In this document: piece by piece, positions 1 through 7,108 of the stretch
Position numbering within the stretch: position 1 is the first letter of the stretch
Layout of the letters: each line of letters opens with the position of its first letter
Source of the DNA: Arthrobacter frigidicola
GTDB lineage: Bacteria > Actinomycetota > Actinomycetes > Actinomycetales > Micrococcaceae
Direction of reading: 5' to 3'
Assembly: GCA_003602285.1 (NCBI GenBank)
Contig: QZVU01000006.1
Span: 1 to 64,000 of the forward strand
DNA length: 64,000 nucleotides
Notes under the pieces: model-generated
What the model was told of the DNA's origin: nothing
What the model saw: only the letters and a program-made list of their open reading frames with translations
Databases searched by the model: none
Translations under genes and position numbers: made by a program

Positions 1-17
1 CTGCCGAGGCACATGGC

Positions 18-149
18 TGCCCACTCACCAGGTTCGGTCACTGGGCATATCCGGACATGCCCACTGACCAACGGCGGCCACTGGGCAGAACCGACACCAG
101 CAGGGGTTCCAAGCACTCCTGCCCACTGATCACGGCCCGTCACTGGGCA
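18..149. repeat. Three copies of a 30-bp imperfect inverted repeat
   Basis: Three 30-bp copies at 18-47, 58-87 and 120-149 each begin TGCCCACT and end CACTGGGCA, with a variable core of about 12 bases, so each copy can fold as an imperfect hairpin. The second and third copies are followed by the same GAACCG. The cluster lies just beyond the 3' end of the DUF1992 gene. It may be a small interspersed palindromic family, a terminator cluster or protein-binding sites; the sequence does not decide which. It may extend left of the window. Confidence 0.6.
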
Positions 150-179
150 GAACCGTCTGGCACTTGGCGGGAGTCACGC

Positions 180-830
180 TTAGCCCGTGCCCTTCCACAC
201 CCTCTTCCACCACGAGCGCCGCTCCGCCTCCTCTGCGGTGGCCTCTTCGTCCCGGGTAACCTGCGCAGCCTTGGCGGTACGCCGCTGGCGCCACCGCTCC
301 ACCTCACCCTCGACGTCACGCACCTTGGTGATGACGGGCGGCCCGCCCAGGAGCTGGCGCCTCGCCTCGATGACCCGCCGGTTGAAGTCCTCGACGATGT
401 CCCGGACCTGCTTCTCGGTGTAGACGTGGTCGAGGCGGTTATCCAGGCCCTCATCCTCGGTCCGCAGCAGGATGGCCTTCGGTCCCAGTCCGGTGAGGTT
501 CTCCCGTTCGATCAGGCCTTTGACCCACCAGTCGGGGTCGTGCCCCTCCCCCAGTCCGGGGATCGGCTTCCCTGCGTACTTGAGGTTGTCCCAGTCCCCG
601 CGGGCCATCGCCTCGCGCACGAGGTAGTCGGCCCGGGCGGCGTCATCCTTGTGGCGGGCCCGCTTGGCCAGTGCCTCGTCGTCGGACACCGGGCGGCGCT
701 GGGCGGCCTCGGCTTCTTCCTTGCGCAGTTGGGCGAGGTACCCCTGCGGATCGCCGGATTCCCGTGCCGCCCGGTACTCGGCGGCACGCTGCATGCGGCG
801 TTCGTACTCGCGGGCTGCCCTGCTGTTCAT
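180..830 (-). CDS. DUF1992 (DnaJ-homologue, DNAJC28 conserved domain) protein
   Basis: A 216-residue soluble protein. The middle (about residues 85-125) carries the DUF1992 signature: YLVREAMARGDWDNL, then AGKPIPGLGE and HDPDWWVK. The family is named for its presence in DNAJC28 and has no proven bacterial function. The N-terminal 80 residues are charged and probably helical (EYERRMQRAAEYRAARESGD), and the C-terminus is again very basic and acidic. The ATG at 830 was chosen over one seven codons upstream because an AAAGG lies nine bases before it and the upstream residues are only arginines. It is the last clear gene before the repeat cluster at the left edge. The family call is sound; the role is unknown. 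Confidence 0.85.
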   Translation of the reverse strand: MNSRAAREYERRMQRAAEYRAARESGDPQGYLAQLRKEEAEAAQRRPVSDDEALAKRARHKDDAARADYLVREAMARGDWDNLKYAGKPIPGLGEGHDPDWWVKGLIERENLTGLGPKAILLRTEDEGLDNRLDHVYTEKQVRDIVEDFNRRVIEARRQLLGGPPVITKVRDVEGEVERWRQRRTAKAAQVTRDEEATAEEAERRSWWKRVWKGTG

Positions 831-956
831 TCGTCGCCGCCTTTCACGCACCCTGAAAGCGTCTCGGTCGCGCCGGTCCCTTAAGTATTCCGGGAACGGC
901 GGGGGCGCGGCAACCGCCTAAGCGGTTCAGTCACGGCTGGGCGGTGGCTGGACAGC

Positions 957-3008
957 TCAGCGGCAGGCGGTGATTTCGTACAGGCCCCGGCCGCCCTCGA
1001 CGAGCACCGGTTCAAACCCTTTGGCTGTCTCGACGCCGTAGAAGCCCTTCCAAACCTCCCTGTCGACGCTTGCGGGCTGATCCTGGTAGAAGTGCGTGGC
1101 TCCCACCTCCTCGATGGCCGCGCAGACCGCCGGGTCGTCCTGCAGTTGGTCGAATCCGAGGCGCAGCACGGTCTTCGCCTCGGTCGGCGCCGGGGAGCCG
1201 AGCCTCGTGTACACCACGTGCCGCCCGGTGAGGGTGTAGAAGTAGGTTTGTCCATTGAAGGGGTCGCCGACGACGACGGCGTCCTCCGGAAGGAGCGCTC
1301 CGGCCCGTTCGATGAAGTCCTGCTCACCGGTGGAGAGCAGCCAGATGCCCGGCTCCGCCGCCGTGATGTAGTTGTGGGCGGCTACGGCGACGCGGTCCTG
1401 CGAGCGGAAGTGTCCGGAGCCCTGGTAGACCGCCACCACGGCCAGAACGGCCAGTGCGGCGGCCAGTACCGACCGGAATCGATCCGGCGCGGCGATCCTC
1501 GCCCGGAGGACACGAGCCACGACGCCGGCGACGGCCCGAACCAGCACGGCCAAACCGAAAGCGGCAAGGATGCTGGCCGTCAGGGCGATCAACGGCGCGA
1601 TCCGCTGCGTGTCCTTGTACCAGACCCCGGTGAGGAACCGCAGGGGGCTTTCCGGGCCGGCCGCCAGCACGTAAAGCCCCACGAAGATCAGCCATGACAC
1701 CACCAGCGGCCAACCGGTCCGCAGCACCAGGGCCGCGATGGCCCCAAGGATCACGAGAATGCCGACCAGGAGGTTGAAGTTCTCCGGTGTGGGAGCCACA
1801 ACAACCGGAAAGCGGGGCAGGTCGAAGAAGGCCAGCGCGAGCGAATCGGGAGGAGTGGCACGCACACCCCGGGGGAAGTTCATCACCCCGGCCAGCAACC
1901 GCGAGTCCTTCAGCACCAGGAGCGCCGCCCCCACGAGGACGGCGGCACCGACCGTGCCCAGGAGAGCGGCCCGCCACCGGTGCCGGAACGCCCGGACGCA
2001 CAGGGGCACCGCCCACGCAAGCAGGAAGGGCAGACCGGCCGCCGTGAGGGCGAAGACAGCGGTGGGGTGGGCGACGACGCTTCCTCCGACGACTGCACCG
2101 GTGAGGATCAGGACAAGGAGCACATCCTTCAGCGGCCGGGCAGGGCGCGGGTTCAGTCCCGGGCTCAGGCGCCCGAGGAGGAGCAGGATCATGGCCAGGG
2201 CCACCGGGGTGAGGGCGGTGGAAAGCCCATTGGGCCACTGCCCGCTGCGCAGCAGCTGGCCGAACGGGAAGCTGACAAACGAGGCAGCCAGCACCGGGGT
2301 GAGCGCCCAGACCGCCGGGTATCGCGGAAACACCACCGAGGCGAGGAACGCCAGCCCGATCGGCCAGATCAACCCACCGATAACCAGCGCCGACGCGTTG
2401 GCGGCCTCAACGAGGTTCCCCGGATACAGGGCAATGACGCTGTGCCAGCCGGATGGGTAGAAGGTTGCAGGGCCGTCCCCATAGATGGGGTTGAGGCTCC
2501 ATGGGGTGGACCGGCCCGATTCCTGGATCCACCGCACCGCGTTGCCGTGGAACACCGCATCCCACCCCTGGGACGCCGTCGACAGGCTGCCCATCCCGCG
2601 CAGCACCGCCACAGAAATCAGGGCCGCGGCGGCGGCGAGCCCGGCGCCGACGGCTATCCTGACGGTCGCCGTCACCGCCGCAGGCGATGAATCGGCAGTT
2701 CCCGCCGCCGTCGGCCTGGGCAGGAGAGGCCGCTCGAGCCGGAACCACCGGCCCGCCAGCCATACCGCTCCGATGGGCAGGAGCAGCATCAGGGAAACCG
2801 ACACCGCCGTCCAGCCGATTCCGAGGGCATTGAGGACAAAGGTTCCGATGCCCAGCAGCAGGAGCGTAACGGCGGGCCCGAGCGCCACCGCGGCCGGCCA
2901 TCCGACCCGGAGGGGAAGCAGGGCGAGCGTGCCGGGAAGAAAGAACGCGGTGAGCAGGAAGAGGAACGGCTGGGCAACCTGAAGGAGCTCAGGCAGGGAG
3001 GAAGGCAC
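957..3008 (-). CDS. Large polytopic membrane protein (DUF6541-like, glycosyltransferase-C fold candidate)
   Basis: A 683-residue protein with about twelve to thirteen hydrophobic segments starting near residue 12 (FLFLLTAFFLPGTLALLPL). The largest non-membrane stretch is at the C-terminus (about residues 545-683, from YQGSGHFRSQDRVAVAAHNYITAAEPGIW onward). This is the layout of actinobacterial DUF6541 proteins, which resemble GT-C polyprenyl-phosphate-sugar transferases: a membrane bundle plus a C-terminal extracytoplasmic domain with GDPFNGQTYFYTLTGR. The neighbour is a polysaccharide pyruvyl transferase 17 bp away on the same strand, so a role in cell-wall or exopolysaccharide assembly is reasonable. 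No catalytic residue can be assigned by eye, so the enzymatic role is inference from topology and neighbourhood. Confidence 0.6.
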   Translation of the reverse strand: MPSSLPELLQVAQPFLFLLTAFFLPGTLALLPLRVGWPAAVALGPAVTLLLLGIGTFVLNALGIGWTAVSVSLMLLLPIGAVWLAGRWFRLERPLLPRPTAAGTADSSPAAVTATVRIAVGAGLAAAAALISVAVLRGMGSLSTASQGWDAVFHGNAVRWIQESGRSTPWSLNPIYGDGPATFYPSGWHSVIALYPGNLVEAANASALVIGGLIWPIGLAFLASVVFPRYPAVWALTPVLAASFVSFPFGQLLRSGQWPNGLSTALTPVALAMILLLLGRLSPGLNPRPARPLKDVLLVLILTGAVVGGSVVAHPTAVFALTAAGLPFLLAWAVPLCVRAFRHRWRAALLGTVGAAVLVGAALLVLKDSRLLAGVMNFPRGVRATPPDSLALAFFDLPRFPVVVAPTPENFNLLVGILVILGAIAALVLRTGWPLVVSWLIFVGLYVLAAGPESPLRFLTGVWYKDTQRIAPLIALTASILAAFGLAVLVRAVAGVVARVLRARIAAPDRFRSVLAAALAVLAVVAVYQGSGHFRSQDRVAVAAHNYITAAEPGIWLLSTGEQDFIERAGALLPEDAVVVGDPFNGQTYFYTLTGRHVVYTRLGSPAPTEAKTVLRLGFDQLQDDPAVCAAIEEVGATHFYQDQPASVDREVWKGFYGVETAKGFEPVLVEGGRGLYEITACR

Positions 3009-3025
3009 GGAGTGGATTCAGTCTT

Positions 3026-4231
3026 TCAGCGGGCGAACTTGTTTTTCAGGACCCCGCCGATGGAACCCCCGAGGAAACGGGCGGCAGCAGCGGGGACGGG
3101 GGCCGCCGGGGTGGCGGCAGGGTAGAGCCGTTCGGCTTCGGACCGCTTGGCGGCGACGAGTGCCGGCAGATTCGCCGACAGCTGCCCGCGTTCGGAAGGC
3201 ATGGACGGCGTGTCGTCACCGAGCGCGAGCGCCCAACCGCTGCCGAGGGCGGCAACCGACTCGTGCTTGATGTCGTAATAGCCCTTCTTCATGCCGACGG
3301 CGATGCCCTTGCCACCGGCGGCGGCAGCGAGAAGATGGAAGTGGAAACGGCTGGTCACCCAGGTCTGGTAAGCCGAAAGGGGCAGGCCGTGCTCCCAGAG
3401 GTGCACGAAGGGCAGGAAGTGCTCCTCCGGGATCAGGTCGGCGAGCCGCTCATATGCCGCCCGGTCCCCGCCGGGCACCGCCTCGACGTAGTAGACCTTC
3501 CGGCGCTGCCCGAGCGCGGCCTCCACGGCTTTGCGTGCGACGTCGATGGCGGCGTCGAAGCGCTCGGCGTCGACGGTGTCGCTCTGGATGCACACATACA
3601 GCGCGTCCGAGAACTGGGAGCGGGCGATCTCCTCGGTGACGCCGAGGAAGGCGTCGTCGAGCCCGCGGGGCACCCCGTAGGCTTCGGCTCCGGCGTCGTC
3701 ACGGGCGCTGACGACGTCGAAATCGTTGAACAGTTCGGGAGCGGGCATGCCCTGGTCGAGCGCCGGCATCAGGCCCTGTCCGGTGGCGTACAGGCGCGCA
3801 CCCGTCAGGGTGCGGACGGCACGCATGGCGTGGATCAGGCCGGTGTGGTGCGCCCAGTTGTCATTGATGTACCCGCCGCCGAGGAGGTGGAGGGATTCGG
3901 CCTCGCGCAGCTTGAGCAGGCCGAGGTCGTAGGTGGGCGAACCGAGGTGGGTGACGCGTGAGGTGACGGTCTCCGCGATTTCCTCGACGGGCCGTTCGGC
4001 GTTTTCGTGAACGAGCCGCCACAGGGTGTTGGTGATGCGGAGGTTCGGGTGCAGTCCATCGAAGAGGACCGAGGCCGTGCCGGGCTGCGGGCAGTCGAGC
4101 CACACCTGGGCATCCGGGCGGGCAACGGCGAGGTACCGGAGCCAGGCCGCGGTGATGAATTCGTCGCCGAAGTTGGGGTGTCCAGATGGACCAATGAGGT
4201 AGATGAGACCCGGCTGCATGGGGAAAAGCAT
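3026..4231 (-). CDS. Polysaccharide pyruvyl transferase family protein
   Basis: A 401-residue protein whose N-terminus LIYLIGPSGHPNFGDEFITAAWLRYL matches the GNxGDE motif that opens the PS_pyruv_trans family. These enzymes add pyruvate ketals from phosphoenolpyruvate to surface-polymer sugars. Further family-like stretches are LLGGGYINDNWAHHTG and, near residue 300, TSRFHFHLLAAAAGGKGIAVGMKKGYYDIKHE, equivalent to the conserved SxRyHaxilA region. The start is uncertain: ATG at 4231 or four codons later at 4219 (MQPGLIYL); neither has a strong ribosome site. Together with the downstream membrane protein it forms a two-gene unit probably acting on a cell-surface glycan. The acceptor cannot be read from the sequence. 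Confidence 0.8.
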   Translation of the reverse strand: MLFPMQPGLIYLIGPSGHPNFGDEFITAAWLRYLAVARPDAQVWLDCPQPGTASVLFDGLHPNLRITNTLWRLVHENAERPVEEIAETVTSRVTHLGSPTYDLGLLKLREAESLHLLGGGYINDNWAHHTGLIHAMRAVRTLTGARLYATGQGLMPALDQGMPAPELFNDFDVVSARDDAGAEAYGVPRGLDDAFLGVTEEIARSQFSDALYVCIQSDTVDAERFDAAIDVARKAVEAALGQRRKVYYVEAVPGGDRAAYERLADLIPEEHFLPFVHLWEHGLPLSAYQTWVTSRFHFHLLAAAAGGKGIAVGMKKGYYDIKHESVAALGSGWALALGDDTPSMPSERGQLSANLPALVAAKRSEAERLYPAATPAAPVPAAAARFLGGSIGGVLKNKFAR

Positions 4232-4302
4232 AGCCCAGCGGTGGGCCGCACCCGCCCACCGAAACCCTTTACTGAGGCGCGTGGCTTTGAAAGCATTTCC
4301 AG

Positions 4303-4776
4303 GTGGATGAAAACGACATCATCGCCTTCGTCTCGGACCTTCCCGGCGTCGTGGTGGACACTGCAACGGAGGAGTCCGGCGCTCCCGAGGCCGCGTGGGG
4401 CGACACCTTCATCTTCTACGATCCCGACGACAGCGCTCCAACGTACCGGCGCTACCCCTTCGCGACCATCGTCGTCAGCGACTATCCGGGCTTCGACACC
4501 GCCTCCGACCTGAACCGGCCCGGCATCTTCCGGCTCAATATCTTCGTGGGAAAGTCGATGTACGAGGACCTGGTGGGCCACCCGGCCGATCAGCACGCCG
4601 AGCATCTCTCCGAATTCGACTTCACCGAGGTGGACCGCATCCTGCCCCATCCCGTCTATGGTTCACAGGCGTGGGTGTCCATCCTCAATCCCGGTGAGGC
4701 AACCGCCGAGAAGGCACGGTTCCTGCTGCTCCACGCACGGGAGAATGCGGTGCGGCGCTACGACCGGCGGCACTAG
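4303..4776 (+). CDS. DUF6194 family protein
   Basis: A compact 157-residue protein with no membrane segment. Motifs typical of the family are YRRYPFATIV, GFDTASDLNRPGIFRLNI and LPHPVYGSQAWVSILNP near the C-terminus. DUF6194 proteins are small actinobacterial proteins of unknown function, distantly reminiscent of the MmcQ/YjbR-like fold of DUF-type DNA-binding proteins, but that comparison is only an impression. The gene is monocistronic, divergent from the pyruvyl transferase and convergent with the exonuclease gene. A weak CCAGG lies before the ATG. Confidence 0.75.
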   Translation: MDENDIIAFVSDLPGVVVDTATEESGAPEAAWGDTFIFYDPDDSAPTYRRYPFATIVVSDYPGFDTASDLNRPGIFRLNIFVGKSMYEDLVGHPADQHAEHLSEFDFTEVDRILPHPVYGSQAWVSILNPGEATAEKARFLLLHARENAVRRYDRRH

Positions 4777-4887
4777 AATTCCCAGCCCTCTTGACGGGCC
4801 TGCAGCTTCCGCGGGCGTCGACGTCTCCGGAACCTCCACCGGGTCCTACGCCGATGCCGGGGTCTCTAGAACACCGATGGCCACCTC

Positions 4888-6012
4888 CTACCGCGAGCGG
4901 CGGAAGCTTCCAAGCAGCTTCAGGATGCCTGCTGCGACAAGCTCCAACGGCGCACCATTGGCACTCGCCGCAGGCGCCTCGATCGCCGCCGGGCGCACTG
5001 CGGGCGCCTCGAGGGCCGGAGTCGTTTCGACGACCGGGGCCGCTGCACCGACCGGAGTTGCCAGAAGGGCCGCCTCCTCCGTGGGCTTCCCGACCGCACC
5101 GGCTGCAGGCACCAGCCATGCAAGCAGCTGATTCTCGCTGACGGCCTGGATTGACTGGCCCGCCTCGACGTACTGCAGCGCCTTGCGTTCCTTTCCGCTG
5201 TCCGTGCTGATGTCCACGCGTGCGCTGTGCGGATCCTGCCGTCCGATGACGAGCATCGTTGTCTTCTTGGTGATGTTCTTGGCGTTGGCCGCGCCGCAGT
5301 GCGCGATCTGCGCCATGGCCTCCGGCCGCTCGAGGGTGAGGAGCTCCCCGGTGAAGACGACGACCTGGCCGAACAGCGGGTGGGAGGGGTCCGCCAACGC
5401 ATTGGGCTGCGGAAGATCCGCGAGCGCGGGCTCGCTCCGGTAGCGGTGCGAGCCGGAGGATTTCGGCGGCTTGGCGGGCCACAGCAGCTCGAGGGTGGAG
5501 AGCCCGTCCCGGCGGGCGATGGCCAGGACGGCGTTGGCGCACGTCTCGGCGTCACTGCCGGCGTCGTGGTGGCGGAAGCTGCTCAGGCCAAGGGCTTTGG
5601 CGACCTGCGGCAGCCGGTTCACCTCGAGATCCAGCTGGCGCCGCGCCAGCTCGAGCGAGCAGCGGAACTCGACCTCGGGCACCTCTAGGCTGGATTCGAG
5701 GCAGGCGTTCCGGAACACCGAACGGTCGAACGACGCGTTGTGCGCGACCAGGGCGTCTCCTGCCGCAAAGTCCAGGATCCGCTGCAGGGAGGTGCGCCAG
5801 GAGTCCGCGCCGAGGACGTCCTGCGGGCGGACCCCATGCACCGAGATGTTCCGCGCATCGAAGTGGTCGATTCCCGCGGGCGGCCGGATGAGCCAGCCCT
5901 GCGATTCGGTGACCACTCCGGCCCGCACCTTGGTGAGCCCGACGGCGCACACCGATCCGCGTTTGCTGTTGGCCGTCTCGAAATCGATGGCCGTGAAGTT
6001 CAGGCTGTGCAC
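4888..6012 (-). CDS. DEDDh 3'-5' exonuclease with C-terminal BRCT domain
   Basis: A 374-residue protein. Residues about 5-165 form an RNase T/DnaQ-like exonuclease: FTAIDFETANS (ExoI, D and E), ALVAHNASFDRSVF (ExoII, D) and FRHHDAGSDAETCA (ExoIII, H and D), so all DEDDh residues are visible. After a linker, LFGQVVVFTGELLTLERPEAM and NITKKTTMLVIG mark a BRCT domain at about residues 215-300, the arrangement found in actinobacterial 'exonuclease domain-containing' proteins. The tail is a low-complexity Ala/Pro region. A longer frame runs back to 6198, but the GTG at 6012 has AAGGGG six bases upstream and precedes the conserved domain by only four residues. A role in DNA repair or degradation is expected; substrate unknown. 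Confidence 0.85.
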   Translation of the reverse strand: MHSLNFTAIDFETANSKRGSVCAVGLTKVRAGVVTESQGWLIRPPAGIDHFDARNISVHGVRPQDVLGADSWRTSLQRILDFAAGDALVAHNASFDRSVFRNACLESSLEVPEVEFRCSLELARRQLDLEVNRLPQVAKALGLSSFRHHDAGSDAETCANAVLAIARRDGLSTLELLWPAKPPKSSGSHRYRSEPALADLPQPNALADPSHPLFGQVVVFTGELLTLERPEAMAQIAHCGAANAKNITKKTTMLVIGRQDPHSARVDISTDSGKERKALQYVEAGQSIQAVSENQLLAWLVPAAGAVGKPTEEAALLATPVGAAAPVVETTPALEAPAVRPAAIEAPAASANGAPLELVAAGILKLLGSFRRSR

Positions 6013-6170
6013 TCGTCCCCTTGAGCTTGTCGCATACGGAACCTCACGCGAAGCCCAGAGAAGCCTATCCCGCAGAGTCCTCCCGGAGGTCCTTAGCCCC
6101 TGTGCGGGGTGTCGGACCGGTGGCACCCTAGTAGCCGTGTCGACGCAACCCGCCGCGGAAGGGGGATCGA

Positions 6171-6935
6171 ATGACGAGGGTGTTGAGGCCGGCGGCACTC
6201 CGGGAAGAATGGGCCCGGCTCCGCGCCGGCGACCCTGCCCCTCCCCTGTACGAACCGGGCCTGACGGCAGGGCTGCCGGCAGCGGCGCAGCGGTGGCTGG
6301 CGCACTCGCTCCGGCCGGGCACCCCGTTATGGTCCTCGGTGGAGCTCACCATGTCCGGGCAGATCAAACTCGGCCCCTCCTGGCGCCCCTTCCAGGCACG
6401 CCAGATCCTGGCTCCGGAGAAAGGATTCATCTGGGCCGCGGAAGCACGCGTCGGAGGCCTTTCCGTTCGGGGTTATGACCGCTTCAGCGAAGGCGTCGGC
6501 CAGATGCGGTGGCGGTTGTTCGGAATCCTTCCGGTGATGACCGCAGACGGGGCCGACGTGACCCGCAGCGCGGCAGGCCGCCTGGCGAGCGAAGGAGTCC
6601 TCGTCCCCACGGCGTTCCGCAGCGCCGCGTGGAGCGCCGGCCCCTCGCCTGACACTGCGGTGATGACCCGGGTGATCGACGGCGAAGCCGAGGACGTCAC
6701 GCTCCGAGTCGATCCGGCCGGGGCGCTGACGAAGGTGTCGATGCTGCGGTGGGGTACCCCGGGAGGTGCTCCCCCGGGCCGGTATCCCTTTGGCGTGTCG
6801 ATCGAAGCGGAAGCGGAATTCGATGGGATCACTCTTCCTTCAATCCTTCGGGCCGGCTGGTGGAGGGGAACCTCATGGGGAAGCGAGGACGGCGAGTTTT
6901 TCCGCGCCAGCATCTCCAAAGCGGTTTTCCGGTAG
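6171..6935 (+). CDS. DUF6544/DUF6920 family protein
   Basis: A 254-residue protein. Recognisable pieces are LPAAAQRWLAHSL, VELTMSGQIKLG, WRPFQARQILAPEKGFIWAA, then GQMRWRLFGILPVM, and PTAFRSAAW. These occur in the same order in DUF6544 proteins, where they resemble a two-part beta-rich fold like LolA/YndJ-type lipid carriers. No signal peptide is evident. A GGAAGGGGGA lies just upstream of the ATG. It diverges from the exonuclease gene and stands alone. The family is widespread in bacteria, but its function is not established. Confidence 0.75.
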   Translation: MTRVLRPAALREEWARLRAGDPAPPLYEPGLTAGLPAAAQRWLAHSLRPGTPLWSSVELTMSGQIKLGPSWRPFQARQILAPEKGFIWAAEARVGGLSVRGYDRFSEGVGQMRWRLFGILPVMTADGADVTRSAAGRLASEGVLVPTAFRSAAWSAGPSPDTAVMTRVIDGEAEDVTLRVDPAGALTKVSMLRWGTPGGAPPGRYPFGVSIEAEAEFDGITLPSILRAGWWRGTSWGSEDGEFFRASISKAVFR

Positions 6936-7022
6936 GGCCCTGCCCAGCCGAGGTACAGGACGGGTGCTGATCCGAACCGCGGGTAGGACGGCGGAGCGTC
7001 GGACCGAAACTGTTCCGAAACG

Positions 7023-7059
7023 ACCGTAGGAGCGCCCCTGGCGGGGACGCTCCTACGGT
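7023..7059. terminator. Bidirectional terminator between convergent genes
   Basis: A perfect 12-bp stem (7023-7034 pairing with 7048-7059) with further GC pairing inside the loop (CCCC with GGGG), followed by TTT on the plus strand. It lies between the DUF6544 gene and the convergent glycosidase gene and could terminate both. Confidence 0.75.
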
Positions 7060-7108
7060 TTCCGCCGTCAGGCCTTGACCGGCGGGGTGCTGCTGGGTTG
7101 GTTATTTT

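Noticed and set aside
18-149. CRISPR array
   Set aside because: Only three copies, each palindromic, with unequal spacers of 10 and 32 bases and no cas genes.
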